64,000 nt of DNA from Janthinobacterium rivuli (GCF_009208735.1 NZ_WFLJ01000002.1:333780-397779), one strand, 5' to 3'; positions 35,202-44,223 are shown, counted from the first letter of the stretch. The notes: generated by a model not told the origin, from the sequence alone. Program-made: numbers and translations.

Positions 35202-36482
35202 TTAGTTGTAAATTAAATTTGGCAGCCACAGCGAGATTTGTGGTACGTAGGTGATCAAGCCCAGGAAGGCCAGCATCGTCAGCAGCCACGGCATCACGGC
35301 CACGGTCAGCTCCGAAATGCCCATCTTGGTGATGCCGGACGCCACATACAGGTTCAGGCCCACGGGCGGATGGCACATGCCGACCTCCATGTTGACCACG
35401 ATCAAGATACCGAAGTGCACAGGGTCGATGCCCAGTTTCATGGCGACGGGGAACAGAATCGGCGCCATGATCAGCACGATGGACGACGGTTCCATGACGT
35501 TACCAGCCAACAACAGCAAGACGTTGACCACCAGCAGGAAGCTGATCACGCCCAGGCCCTTGCCCGTGATCCATTCGGCCATCGCTTGCGGAATGTTCTC
35601 GCTGGTCATCAGGAACGAGAACAGCACGGCATTCGTGATGATGTACAGCAGCATCGCCGACATGGCGGCCGAATCGAGCAAGACCTTGCCCACTTGCTTG
35701 ATCTTCAAGTCCTTGTAGACGAAGACGGCGATGATGAAGGCATACACGGCAGCCATGGCGGCCGCTTCCGTGGGCGTGAACGCGCCCGAATAGATGCCGC
35801 CCATGACGATGACGATCAGGAGCAGGCCCCAGGCGCTCTTCTTGAACGTGACGAAGCGCTCGCCCCAGCTGGCCTTCTGCATGCGCGGATAGTTGTGCTT
35901 GCGCGCCAGGAACCACGTGGTCAGGCCCAGCAGCATGGCCAGCATCATGCCGGGAATCACGCCCGCCATGAACAGCTTGCCCACCGAGGTATTCGTGCTG
36001 ACGGAATACATCACCATCACGATCGATGGCGGTATCAAAATACCCAGCGCGCCCGAGGTGGTGATGACGCCGGCGCCGAAGCCGCGCGGATAACCCTGCT
36101 TGACCATGGCCGGCAGGATGATGGAGCCGATCGCCACCACGGTGGCGGGGCTGGAGCCGGAGACGGCCGCGAACAGCGCGCACGCCATCACGCCGGCCAG
36201 CGCCAGGCCGCCATGCCAGTGGCCCACCATGGAGCTGGCGAAGTTGATCATGCGCCGCGCCACCCCGCCATGCGTGAGGAAGTTGCCCGCCAAAATGAAG
36301 AACGGGATGGCCATGATCTCGAATTTCTCGATGCCCGTGAAAATCTTCAGGGCCACCGATTCGATGGGTACGCTGGTCATGGTGAACAGGAAGGTGAGCA
36401 CCGTCAGGCCCAGCGAAATGGAAATCGGCATGCCGGTCAGCATCAGCGCCAGCAGCAACACAAAAATAATCAGCGCGTTCAT
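35202..36482 (-). CDS. dctM: TRAP transporter large permease DctM
   Basis: A 426-residue protein with about 12 to 13 hydrophobic segments and the DctM signatures AVSGSSPATVVAIGSIILPAM and PSIVMVMYS. It is the ion-coupled subunit of a tripartite transporter. It follows dctQ with a 4-bp overlap. The regulator genes upstream are of the DctS/DctR type, which makes C4-dicarboxylates (malate, fumarate, succinate) the likely substrate. Confidence 0.93.
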   Translation of the reverse strand: MNALIIFVLLLALMLTGMPISISLGLTVLTFLFTMTSVPIESVALKIFTGIEKFEIMAIPFFILAGNFLTHGGVARRMINFASSMVGHWHGGLALAGVMACALFAAVSGSSPATVVAIGSIILPAMVKQGYPRGFGAGVITTSGALGILIPPSIVMVMYSVSTNTSVGKLFMAGVIPGMMLAMLLGLTTWFLARKHNYPRMQKASWGERFVTFKKSAWGLLLIVIVMGGIYSGAFTPTEAAAMAAVYAFIIAVFVYKDLKIKQVGKVLLDSAAMSAMLLYIITNAVLFSFLMTSENIPQAMAEWITGKGLGVISFLLVVNVLLLLAGNVMEPSSIVLIMAPILFPVAMKLGIDPVHFGILIVVNMEVGMCHPPVGLNLYVASGITKMGISELTVAVMPWLLTMLAFLGLITYVPQISLWLPNLIYN

Positions 36483-37051
36483 GCCTTGGCTCCTTTTTCT
36501 TCCGCCGTCAATTCGTCTTCCAGCCCCTCGACGTGCGAGTGGTCATGTTTCGGCAAGGTGCCCGTCTTGATGAAATGCACCATCACCTGCAGGAAACGGA
36601 AGCACATCAGGTAGGAACCGAGCGGCACGGCCAGGTAGACCAGCCACATCGGGATTTCCATGTCGGCCGAGGTCTGGTCCGTGTGGCCGATCGACCACAC
36701 GAAGCTGGCGCCCAAGGTCCCCACGATGCCCGTAAACAGGGCGCCGGCGCCCAGGCCGAAGACGATGAAGCGGTCGCGCCAGCGCGGGTTCATGCGGTTG
36801 ATCAGCACGTCGACGCCCACGTGGATGCCCGTGCGCACGCCGTACGCGGCGCCGAATTTGGCCATCCAGACGAACATGTAGATGCACAGTTCCTGGGCCC
36901 AGCTGGTATTGATTTGAATCAGGAAGTCTTGCAGGCCGGGGATAGGCAAGCCTGCCAGATAGCGGTGCACGACCGCGACGAAGATGATGAAGGTGGCGGC
37001 GCCCATCAGGGACGCGATCAGCCACTCTTCCAGGTGATCCAGAAATTTCAT
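36479..37051 (-). CDS. dctQ: TRAP transporter small permease DctQ
   Basis: A 190-residue four-helix membrane protein with WAQELCIYMFVWMAKFGAAYGVRTGIHVGV as the core DctQ segment (shown in part). It binds the large subunit and is needed for TRAP transport. The C terminus is charged and acidic (HSHVEGLEDELTAEEKG). It overlaps dctM by 4 bp and follows dctP with 116 nt between. Confidence 0.9.
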   Translation of the reverse strand: MKFLDHLEEWLIASLMGAATFIIFVAVVHRYLAGLPIPGLQDFLIQINTSWAQELCIYMFVWMAKFGAAYGVRTGIHVGVDVLINRMNPRWRDRFIVFGLGAGALFTGIVGTLGASFVWSIGHTDQTSADMEIPMWLVYLAVPLGSYLMCFRFLQVMVHFIKTGTLPKHDHSHVEGLEDELTAEEKGAKA

Positions 37052-37167
37052 GGTGGACTTTCAAAGAATGCGGGTACGCTGACACCCGCGCAGGACGCGC
37101 AGGTGCCGTTGCTGCAGAAAGACAGGGATGCCCCTGGCAACCGCGCCGGGTGGCGCGGCCAGCGCTG

Positions 37168-38166
37168 TTACTTCGCGCTTTCCTTGTTGATGGCCGAGAT
37201 CAGATCCTTGCCGATGCGCCCTTCCATGGCCTTCTGCACGGGCGCCAGCGCCTTGCGCCACTCGGCCTGTTCCTGCACCGTCAGGGTATATATCTGCGTC
37301 TTGCCCGCTTTCTTGATGGCGTCGAGCGCCTGGTCGTTGTCGCGCTGGGCGATGGCTTTTTCAAACGTGGTCGCTTCGCGCATGGCTTTTTCCAGCTGCG
37401 TGCGGATCTCGGGCGGCAGACCGTCCCAGAATTTCTTGTTGACGATGACGGCATAGCCCAGGTAACCGTGGTTCGACACGGTCACGTGCTTTTGCACTTC
37501 ATGCATCTTTTGCGTGTACATGTTCGACGGCGGATTTTCCGTGCCGTCGACCACGCCCGTCTGCAGCGCCTGATACACTTCCGAGAAGGCCAGCACCTGC
37601 GGGTTGGCGCCCAGCGCGCGCATCTGCGCGTCGAGCACCTTCGACGACTGGATGCGCATTTTCAGGCCCTTGAAGTCGGCCGGCGTGTGCAGCGGCTTGT
37701 TGGCCGACATCACCTTGAAGCCATTGTCCCAGTAGGCCAGGCCCGTGATACCCTTGGGTTCCAGCTTTTTCAGCAGGCTCTTGCCGATTTCGCCTTCGGT
37801 GACGTTGTACAGCGCCGTCTTGGTGGGGAAGATGTAGGGCAGGTCGAACGCTTCGAATTCCTTCACGCCCAGCGGGCCGAACTTGGCCAGCGACGGTGCC
37901 AGCATCTGCACGGCGCCCAGCTGCAGTGCTTCGAGCTCTTCCTTGTCCTTGTACAGCTGGCTGTTCGGGTAGAGTTCGACCTTGACCTTGCCATTTGTGG
38001 CTTTCTCGGCCAGCTGCTTGAAGCGTTCCGCGGCCTGGCCTTTCGGCGTATCGGTGGCCACGACGTGGCTGAACTTGATGACGATGGGGGCTTGCGCGTA
38101 AGCGTGGACGCCGGCGGTGGCGCCGATGGCCGCGCACAGCGCGACGAACATGGTTTTCATCTGCAT
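37168..38166 (-). CDS. dctP: TRAP transporter substrate-binding protein DctP
   Basis: A 332-residue periplasmic protein with a Sec signal ending near HAYAQA. Conserved segments are IKFSHVVATDTPKGQAAERF, the Arg-containing MRIQSSKVLDAQMRALGA that binds the carboxylate, and NPPSNMYTQKMHEVQ. It captures the substrate for the DctQM permease. AGGAG precedes the start at good spacing. It is divergent from the sensor kinase gene, with 130 nt between starts that hold a promoter and a perfect palindrome. Confidence 0.93.
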   Translation of the reverse strand: MQMKTMFVALCAAIGATAGVHAYAQAPIVIKFSHVVATDTPKGQAAERFKQLAEKATNGKVKVELYPNSQLYKDKEELEALQLGAVQMLAPSLAKFGPLGVKEFEAFDLPYIFPTKTALYNVTEGEIGKSLLKKLEPKGITGLAYWDNGFKVMSANKPLHTPADFKGLKMRIQSSKVLDAQMRALGANPQVLAFSEVYQALQTGVVDGTENPPSNMYTQKMHEVQKHVTVSNHGYLGYAVIVNKKFWDGLPPEIRTQLEKAMREATTFEKAIAQRDNDQALDAIKKAGKTQIYTLTVQEQAEWRKALAPVQKAMEGRIGKDLISAINKESAK

Positions 38167-38199
38167 TTTTGTCTCCTGAGTGGTTTTTTTAAAAACTTT

Positions 38200-38228
38200 A
38201 TTATTTGTCTACTTGAATATTGTGCCAA
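38200..38228 (-). promoter_or_regulatory. Candidate sigma-70 promoter for dctPQM
   Basis: On the minus strand TTGGCA (38228-38223) is followed after exactly 17 nt by AATAAT (38205-38200), five of six matches each to the consensus. Transcription would start near 38193. A palindrome sits about 60 bp upstream of this start. Confidence 0.6.
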
Positions 38229-38240
38229 AGAAACTGCCAA

Positions 38241-38266
38241 GGCTATTGTGGTTAACCACAATAGCC
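38241..38266. promoter_or_regulatory. Perfect 26-bp palindrome, likely DctR operator
   Basis: The arms GGCTATTGTGGTT and AACCACAATAGCC are exact complements with no spacer. Its centre is about 60 bp upstream of the predicted dctP start, the usual place for an activator of the FixJ type, and 44 bp before the dctS start codon. The regulator itself is encoded by the same locus. It could also fold as RNA in the dctS leader. Confidence 0.65.
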
Positions 38267-38296
38267 GGCTCCCGATAAGCCGCTACCCTGCCAGCC

Positions 38297-40315
38297 ATGC
38301 CGACCTCCCCCACCTTTGCGCGCCGTTTCAAGCTGTCGAGCCCGATGCGCTGGCTGCTGCCCGTCATCCTGCTGCTGCTGTTCCTGTCCATCCTGTTCTG
38401 GCTGCCCTGGCAGGCGCGCCAGATGGAAAGCAACGAGCGCCAGGAGCAGCTGATCGCCGACACCCTGTGGGTGGAACAGACCATCCGTTTCCAGCTGGCG
38501 CGCAACGAGGAAAGCCTGTTCAACCTGGGCGTGGACATCGCCAGCGGCACCCTGTCGGCGGAAAAAGTGCACGAGCGGCTGCAGCAGATGTTGCGCAATG
38601 GCCGCGAACTGCAGCGCGTGCTGTGGCTCGATACCAGCGGCAAGGTGCTGGCCACGAGCGACAATAGCCTGCCGCATGCGCTGGCGTTTTCGCCGGCCTC
38701 GCTGACGGCGGCCGACAATGCGCGCCGCCTGCACCGGGGCCAGTACGCCCAGCCTTCGCAGCAGAGCGGCTTTCCCGACGCGCCGCCGGGTGCCATGCTG
38801 ATGGATTACCACCAGCCCCTGTTCGATGGCCAGCGCTACGTGGGCAGCCTGGTGGCCACCTATCAGATCAGCAGCCTGCTCGATGAAATGGTGCCGTGGT
38901 GGTTCGCGCAGGACAACCAGATCTCCCTGATCGACCGCGACGACAAGGTGCTGGCGCGGCGCGCCGCCGCCGGTCCCGGCCACGGCGTGTACACGCACAA
39001 GCGCGCGCTCGACGTGCCGGGCGCCACCATCACCCTGTTTACCGACAGCGTGAAAAGCCAGCCCAAGCTGCTGCCCAATCTGCTGGTCGGCTCCGTCATC
39101 GCCCTGTCGCTGGGTTTGCTGTGGAGCTTGCTGGCCCTGTGGCGGCATATTTCGCGCCGCCTGGTGGCCGAAGGCGCGCTGCGCCAGCAGATGCTGTTTC
39201 GCACGGCGATGGAAAACTCGCTGGTGACGGGCATGCGCGCGCGCGACCTGGAAGGAAGAGTCACGTACGTCAATCCCGCGTTTTGCCAGATCGTCGGCTA
39301 TCCGCCCGAGGAAATCCTGGGCCGCCTGCCGCCCATGCCCTACTGGGTGCCCGAGGCGCTGGAGGAATACCAGCAGCGCTTCGTCAAGGCCCTGGCGGGC
39401 AATCCCACGCCGCAGTTCGAAACCTATTTCCAGCGCCCCGACGGCACGCGCGTGGCGGTGCTGATCTTCGAAGCGCCGCTGGTGGACAAGAACGGCCAGC
39501 AGACAGGCTGGATGGGTTCCGTGCTCGATATCTCGGACCGCAAGCGGGTCGAGGAACTGAATCGCCAGCAGCAGGAAAAGCTGCAAACGAGTTCGCGCCT
39601 GGCCACCATGGGCGAGCTGGCGTCGATGCTGGCGCACGAATTGAATCAGCCGCTGGCGGCCATTTCCAGCTACACCACGGGCGCGCTGAACCTGATCCGC
39701 CGCGCCATCGACAGCGGCGCCCCCGTCGAGCCGAACACCCTGAAACCGGCGCTGGAGCAGGCCAGCGCGCAGGCGCAGCGGGCCGGCCAGATCATCCGTA
39801 GCGTGCACGATTTCGTGCGCAAGAGCGAGCCGCAGCGCCAGGATATCGCCATCCGCACCCTGATCGACGGCATCCGCGCGCTGATCGACCTGCAGGCGCG
39901 CAAATACTATGTCACCATCCAGGAAGAGCTGCCGCCGGACCTGCCGCTGCTGCGCGCCGACCCCGTGATGATCGAGCAAGTGCTGCTGAACCTGACGCGC
40001 AACGCCATCGAGGCGATGCAGGATGCGGCGCCGGGACGGCGTATCATGCGCCTGCGGGCCAGTCACGATGCGCAGCAAGGCATGGTGACGGTGGACGTGA
40101 TCGATCATGGCCACGGCATTGCGCAGGACGTGGCCGAGCGGCTGTTTTCGCCGTTTTTCTCGACCAAGTCCGAAGGCATGGGCATGGGCCTGAACATCTG
40201 CCGCACCGCCATCGAATTTCACGGCGGCGCGCTGACCTTCAACGCCAACCCCGCTGGCGGTACGATCTTTACCTTCAGCGTGCCGGCCGCGCCGCGCGCG
40301 CCGCACTCGCATTAA
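38297..40315 (+). CDS. Sensor histidine kinase, DctS/DctB-like
   Basis: A 672-residue inner-membrane kinase. Helix 1 (about residues 15-35) and helix 2 (about 256-279) flank a periplasmic sensor domain of about 220 residues. Then come a PAS domain with VNPAFCQIVGYPPEEILG, a HisKA box HELNQPLAAISSY (His near residue 447), and the ATPase boxes NLTRNAIEAM, DHGHGI and MGMGLNICRTAI. Such kinases sense C4-dicarboxylates with help of the TRAP receptor. The partner regulator follows after 32 nt on the same strand. The ribosome-binding site is weak. Confidence 0.9.
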   Translation: MPTSPTFARRFKLSSPMRWLLPVILLLLFLSILFWLPWQARQMESNERQEQLIADTLWVEQTIRFQLARNEESLFNLGVDIASGTLSAEKVHERLQQMLRNGRELQRVLWLDTSGKVLATSDNSLPHALAFSPASLTAADNARRLHRGQYAQPSQQSGFPDAPPGAMLMDYHQPLFDGQRYVGSLVATYQISSLLDEMVPWWFAQDNQISLIDRDDKVLARRAAAGPGHGVYTHKRALDVPGATITLFTDSVKSQPKLLPNLLVGSVIALSLGLLWSLLALWRHISRRLVAEGALRQQMLFRTAMENSLVTGMRARDLEGRVTYVNPAFCQIVGYPPEEILGRLPPMPYWVPEALEEYQQRFVKALAGNPTPQFETYFQRPDGTRVAVLIFEAPLVDKNGQQTGWMGSVLDISDRKRVEELNRQQQEKLQTSSRLATMGELASMLAHELNQPLAAISSYTTGALNLIRRAIDSGAPVEPNTLKPALEQASAQAQRAGQIIRSVHDFVRKSEPQRQDIAIRTLIDGIRALIDLQARKYYVTIQEELPPDLPLLRADPVMIEQVLLNLTRNAIEAMQDAAPGRRIMRLRASHDAQQGMVTVDVIDHGHGIAQDVAERLFSPFFSTKSEGMGMGLNICRTAIEFHGGALTFNANPAGGTIFTFSVPAAPRAPHSH

Positions 40316-40347
40316 CGCATAACGCATAACGACAAGCCGGAGACACC

Positions 40348-40932
40348 ATGTTACACATCATCGACGACGAAGAGGTCGTACGCGACTCCCTGTCCTGGCT
40401 GGCCGCCTCGCGCAGCATCGAGGCGCGCAACTACGCCAGCGCCCAGCAATTCCTCGATAGCCTCGACGGCAGCTTCGACGCCGCCGGCGACTGCGTGCTG
40501 CTCGACGTGCGCATGCCCGACATGAACGGCATCGCCCTGTTCGACCAGCTGGTCAAGCGCGACCTGACGGCGCGCCTGCCCGTGATTTTCCTCACCGGCC
40601 ACGGCGACGTGCCGATGGCCGTCGACAGCCTGAAACGGGGCGCCTTCGATTTCTTTGAAAAGCCGTTCAACGACAACGACCTGATGGACCGCGTGCAGCA
40701 GGGTCTGGCCAACTCGCGCCAGGCGGGCGAACTGGCCGCCGTGCACGCGCGCCTGGCAACCCTGTCGACGCGCGAACGCGAAGTGCTGGACCTGATTTTG
40801 GCGGGCAAGATGAACAAGGTGGTGGCCGACAAGCTGGGCATCAGCATGCGCACCGTGGAAGTGCACCGCGCGCATATCTTCGACAAGATGCAGGTCAAGA
40901 CGGCGGTGGAGCTGGCGGGGTTGTTAAAGTAA
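40348..40932 (+). CDS. dctR: FixJ/DctR-type response regulator (LuxR HTH)
   Basis: A 194-residue regulator. The receiver has acidic residues at IIDDEEV, the phosphorylation site Asp53 in LLDVRMPDMNG, FLTGHGD and the Lys of FEKPFNDND. The C-terminal LuxR-type helix-turn-helix holds LSTREREVLDLILAGKMNK and GISMRTVEVHRAHI. The FixJ-like domain order, dctS next door and the divergent dctPQM genes support a dicarboxylate-uptake activator. Ribosome-binding sequence GGAG precedes the ATG. Confidence 0.88.
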   Translation: MLHIIDDEEVVRDSLSWLAASRSIEARNYASAQQFLDSLDGSFDAAGDCVLLDVRMPDMNGIALFDQLVKRDLTARLPVIFLTGHGDVPMAVDSLKRGAFDFFEKPFNDNDLMDRVQQGLANSRQAGELAAVHARLATLSTREREVLDLILAGKMNKVVADKLGISMRTVEVHRAHIFDKMQVKTAVELAGLLK

Positions 40933-40940
40933 GTTGAAAT

Positions 40941-41008
40941 CCGGGGTCAGACCCTCAAACGCGTCGACGTAATATCATACGTCGACGCATGAGGGGGTCT
41001 GACCCCGG
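40941..41008. repeat. Large palindromic element, GGGGTC family copy 2
   Basis: Outer arms CCGGGGTCAGACCC (40941-40954) and GGGTCTGACCCCGG (40995-41008) are complementary. An inner second pair GCGTCGACGT (40961-40970) and ACGTCGACGC (40979-40988) extends the stem over a short loop. It sits between the stops of dctR and the ferric-reductase gene and could act as a bidirectional terminator. It is the only copy here with the extra inner arms. Confidence 0.85.
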
Positions 41009-41014
41009 CTTTAA

Positions 41015-41842
41015 TCAGTTGTCATGGTGCTCATGGTGCTCTTCCACGCCATGCTTCCAGTAGCTGGCCACATGCAGGTGCTGTTTCGGCACGCCGGCAT
41101 CGATGAAATGCCCGCGCAAGCCCTGCACCTGCGCATGTTCGCACGCCACCCACACGTAGCCGTCACCGTCCTGTGGCAAGGCGACCTTCGCCAATTCTTC
41201 CAGCAGCAGCGGCCCCTTGCGGCCATGGCGCGCCACCCAGCGCACGTCCAGCTGCGCGGCGGACTCCAAGGCGATCTGTTCGCCGTCTTCGACGATTTCG
41301 ATCACGGCCATCGCGCGCGCCGTGGCCGGCAACTGCTCCAGGCGGCGGGCGATGGCCGGCAAGGCCGTCTGGTCGCCCACCAGCACATACCAGTCAAAGT
41401 CGAGCGGCACCAGCATCGAGCCGCGCGGGCCGCCCACGCCCAGGGTCTGGCCGGGCGCGGCTTGCGCCGCCCACAGCGACGCGGGGCCGTCGCCATGCAG
41501 CACGAAGTCGATTTCCAGCTCGCGCCGCGCGGCGTCGTAGCGGCGCGGCGTGTAGTTGCGGGCGATGAGACGCGGCCCTTCCGCATACTCTATGGGATTG
41601 GCGCCATTGCCCAGCACGGGGAACACGGGGGTGTCTTCGCCGGGAGCGGGGAAGAACAGTTTCACGTGGTCGTCATGCGCCGGCGAGACAAAGCCATCCA
41701 GGTCGTCGCCCGCCAGGGTGATGCGGCGCATGTGGGGCGTCAGCTGCTCGGTGCGCGCGACGGTGAGCACGCGCAGTTTCAAGTCGTGCCGCACGCGCTC
41801 GATGGCGTGCGGGCGGGGTGTGGCAGGTGAGGCAGCAGTCAT
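41015..41842 (-). CDS. Siderophore-interacting protein / ferric-chelate reductase (YqjH-like)
   Basis: A 275-residue flavoprotein. The FAD-binding motif ARNYTPRRYD (RxYTxR type) and the NAD(P)H-binding domain with DQTALPAIARRLEQLP identify the SIP/ViuB family. Such proteins reduce Fe3+-siderophores in the cytoplasm with NAD(P)H. The gene follows a His-rich PadR regulator by 22 nt. This matches the E. coli pair yqjI-yqjH, in which YqjI represses the reductase gene, though there the genes are divergent. The C terminus HGVEEHHEHHDN is His-rich too. Confidence 0.88.
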   Translation of the reverse strand: MTAASPATPRPHAIERVRHDLKLRVLTVARTEQLTPHMRRITLAGDDLDGFVSPAHDDHVKLFFPAPGEDTPVFPVLGNGANPIEYAEGPRLIARNYTPRRYDAARRELEIDFVLHGDGPASLWAAQAAPGQTLGVGGPRGSMLVPLDFDWYVLVGDQTALPAIARRLEQLPATARAMAVIEIVEDGEQIALESAAQLDVRWVARHGRKGPLLLEELAKVALPQDGDGYVWVACEHAQVQGLRGHFIDAGVPKQHLHVASYWKHGVEEHHEHHDN

Positions 41843-41864
41843 TGCTTGTCCTTGTAAAGTGGGC

Positions 41865-42539
41865 TCAGTGGCCGTCGACGATGGCGTTCGCCGCCTGTTC
41901 CAGCACGGCGGAGACGCGCTCGGCTTCCGCCTCGCTCCAGTTGGTCTTGTTCAGCAACAGCGCATGCTTGAGGGTGTGCATGGCCTGGCGCACGCGCTCG
42001 GGCAAGGCGTTTTTCGCCTGGACGCGGGCAAACATGTCGAGGCGGGCCAGGATGCCGTCCACCTGGGCGCGGTTCTCGTCGAGATACGCGCGCCCCAGGT
42101 CCGTGATCGTGTAGAGCCTCTTGCCGCTGGCGCTTTCGGAGGACGTCACGTGGTCCTGCTCTTCCAGCAGGGTCAGCGTGGGATACACGGCGCCCGGGCT
42201 GGGGGCGTAGGCGCCGCCGCAACGCTCTTCGATGGCCTTGATGATTTCATAGCCGTGACGGGGGCTGATCTCAATCAGCGCCAGCACGATCAGCGGCAGG
42301 TCGCCGCGGCCGAAGACGCGCTCGGCCCGTTCGCCGCGCCCGCCGCGCCCGCCAGGACCACCGCCCATGCCGCCCATGCCATCACCGCGCTCGTCGAAGC
42401 CGCGCGGGCCGCGGCCATGCATGAAGTATTCATGACGGTGTTCGTGGCGATGCTCGCCGTGATGGTGGTGCTGGCCGCAATGGCCGTGACGATGGTAATG
42501 GCCGCCGTGGCCGTGTTCTGTGTGGTGTGAGTTTCTCAT
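41865..42539 (-). CDS. PadR-family regulator with metal-binding His-rich N terminus (YqjI-like)
   Basis: A 224-residue protein. The first 42 residues carry 17 histidines and one Cys, a clear metal-binding tail. A Gly/Arg-rich linker leads to a PadR winged-helix domain with LPLIVLALIEISPRHGYEIIKAIEERCGGAYAPSPGAVYPTL (shown in part) and a coiled-coil dimer end. E. coli YqjI uses such a tail to sense nickel and control iron reduction. Two GATATATC-containing sites lie just upstream. I infer an auto-repressed metal-responsive operon with the reductase. Confidence 0.87.
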   Translation of the reverse strand: MRNSHHTEHGHGGHYHRHGHCGQHHHHGEHRHEHRHEYFMHGRGPRGFDERGDGMGGMGGGPGGRGGRGERAERVFGRGDLPLIVLALIEISPRHGYEIIKAIEERCGGAYAPSPGAVYPTLTLLEEQDHVTSSESASGKRLYTITDLGRAYLDENRAQVDGILARLDMFARVQAKNALPERVRQAMHTLKHALLLNKTNWSEAEAERVSAVLEQAANAIVDGH

Positions 42540-42553
42540 GTTTTCTCTTTAAA

Positions 42554-42595
42554 GATATATCGTTAGTAGGTGTCGACATTTTATAACGATATATC
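42554..42595. promoter_or_regulatory. Inverted repeat operator for the PadR gene
   Basis: GATATATCGTTA (42554-42565) and TAACGATATATC (42584-42595) are exact complements, 18 bp apart. Each contains the palindrome GATATATC, resembling the short AT-rich palindromes bound by PadR-family dimers. They lie 15 to 56 bp upstream of the padR start. Confidence 0.6.
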
Positions 42596-42618
42596 GATAA
42601 GTCAAGGAAAAATTTGTT

Positions 42619-43029
42619 ATGCTGGTCTTTTCCCCAGCCCACGCCCCTGCCATGCCTGACAAAACCATTGCTGAAAAAATGTACGTGAAAAATGCCAGGA
42701 CCCTGGCCGTGCTCAATGACGACGGCGGGCACGATGCCCTGCTGGCGCAGCTGCCGGCGGAAAAGCTGGCGAGCGAAGGAGAAAGCGCCGACTGGCTATT
42801 GCTGTTCGCGCGCAGCCGCGTGGAACTGGAGCGCTTCCTGCCCGTGGCGCAGGCGCGCCTGGCGCCCGGTGGCGCGCTGTGGGTGGCGTACCGCAAGGGC
42901 GGCGCGAAGGCGGGCAGCGACATCCAGCGCGACGATATCCGCGACCATGCGCAAAGCGTGGGGCTCGACAGCGTGGCGATGGTCGCCATCGACGGCGAGT
43001 GGTCGGCGCTGCGCCTGAAGCAGGTTTAA
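42619..43029 (+). CDS. Conserved hypothetical protein (DUF3052-like)
   Basis: A 136-residue soluble protein. MYVKNARTLAVLNDDGGHDALL and ADWLLLFARSRVELERFLP, then LAPGGALWVAYRKGGAKAGSDIQRDDIRDHA (shown in part) look like the DUF3052 family; function unknown. The ATG at 42619 is preceded by AAGGA at rather long spacing; an alternative start is the Met at 42652. It is divergent from padR, with the operator region between. Confidence 0.6.
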   Translation: MLVFSPAHAPAMPDKTIAEKMYVKNARTLAVLNDDGGHDALLAQLPAEKLASEGESADWLLLFARSRVELERFLPVAQARLAPGGALWVAYRKGGAKAGSDIQRDDIRDHAQSVGLDSVAMVAIDGEWSALRLKQV

Positions 43030-43053
43030 ACTAAACGCAGCTATAACGGCGGG

Positions 43054-44145
43054 TCAAACGATGCCGTGCAGCGCCAGCGCCCATTCGACATGCTCGCGCA
43101 CGATGGCCGATGGATGCGCGCGGCGCGACAGCAGGGCCGCGACGATGTCGGCCTGGCCCCGGGCCTTGGCGGCCGCGTTGCCCATGCCGACGGCCAGATT
43201 GCGCAGCCAGCGTTCGTGGCCGATGCGGCGGATCGCGCTGCCTTCCATGCGGCGGTTGAATTCCTCTTCCGTCCAGGCGAACAGCTCCACCATGCCCGCG
43301 CTGCCCAGGCTATGGCGCTCGTCGAAGTCGGGCACCACGGCGCGCTGGGCGAACTTGTTCCACGGGCAGACGGTCTGGCAATCGTCGCAGCCGTACACCT
43401 TGTTGCCGATCAGGGGGCGCATCTCGACGGGAATGGCGCCCTTCAATTCGATCGTCAGGTAGGAAATGCAGCGGCGCGCGTCGAGCTGGTACGGCCCCAG
43501 GATGGCTTGCGTGGGGCACACCGTGATGCACGCCGAGCACTGGCCGCAGCGCGGGGTCTCCGGCGGGTCGACGGGCAGCGGCACGTCGACGAGGATCTCG
43601 CCCAGGAAAAAGAAGGAACCGCCCTGGCGGTTGATCAGCAAGGTGTGCTTGCCGCGCCAGCCCAAGCCGCCCTTTTGCGCCAGCTCGACTTCCATCACGG
43701 GCGCCGAATCGCTGAAGACGCGGTAGCCGAAGTCGCCGATCTCGCCCTTGATGCGCTCGGCCAGCTGCTGCAGGCGCGAACGCATCACCTTGTGATAATC
43801 GCGGCCCCGCGCATACACGGAAATCACGGCCGCCGCGGGGTCGGCGTCGCGCGCCGCCTCGTGCGCGCGCCAGTCCGGTCCCAGCGCCGGCGGCAGGTAG
43901 TTCATGCGCGCGCTGATGGCGCGCACCGTGCCCGGCACCAGTTCGGCCGGGCGCGCGCGCTTCATGCCATGGCTGGCCATGTAATCCATTTCACCGTGGT
44001 ACCCTGCATCGAGCCAGGCTTGCAAGGGTGCTTCCATGTGCGACAGGTCGACGTCGGCGATGCGCACCTCGGCAAAACCCAGCTCGCGCCCCCATTCTTT
44101 AATGGTGCGCGCCAGGACGGCGAGATCGGTGACGGTGGCGGACAT
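43054..44145 (-). CDS. queG: Epoxyqueuosine reductase
   Basis: A 363-residue iron-sulfur protein. Two ferredoxin-type motifs hold the [4Fe-4S] clusters: CGQCSACITVCPTQAI near residue 200 and CDDCQTVCPWNK near residue 253. The N-terminal cobalamin-binding domain has EVRIADVDLSHMEAPL and the C terminus HEAT-like helices. QueG makes the last step of queuosine synthesis at the wobble base of tRNAs for Tyr, His, Asn and Asp. It is divergent from tsaE with 78 nt between starts. Confidence 0.95.
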   Translation of the reverse strand: MSATVTDLAVLARTIKEWGRELGFAEVRIADVDLSHMEAPLQAWLDAGYHGEMDYMASHGMKRARPAELVPGTVRAISARMNYLPPALGPDWRAHEAARDADPAAAVISVYARGRDYHKVMRSRLQQLAERIKGEIGDFGYRVFSDSAPVMEVELAQKGGLGWRGKHTLLINRQGGSFFFLGEILVDVPLPVDPPETPRCGQCSACITVCPTQAILGPYQLDARRCISYLTIELKGAIPVEMRPLIGNKVYGCDDCQTVCPWNKFAQRAVVPDFDERHSLGSAGMVELFAWTEEEFNRRMEGSAIRRIGHERWLRNLAVGMGNAAAKARGQADIVAALLSRRAHPSAIVREHVEWALALHGIV

Positions 44146-44223
44146 AGGGGACTTTACGGAAAACGGCAGGCGCGCGGGCGGTTACAATGACAGCAGCCTC
44201 CATTTTATGCGATACGGAAGATA

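Noticed and set aside
38193..38240. A sigma-54 promoter upstream of dctP (TTGGCAC present)
   Set aside because: The required GC at the -12 position does not follow at the right distance, and the regulator is of the FixJ type, which does not need sigma-54.
42541..42605. A short AT-rich CRISPR-like or phage attachment site near padR
   Set aside because: Only one inverted pair exists with no regular spacing. It is better explained as the PadR operator.
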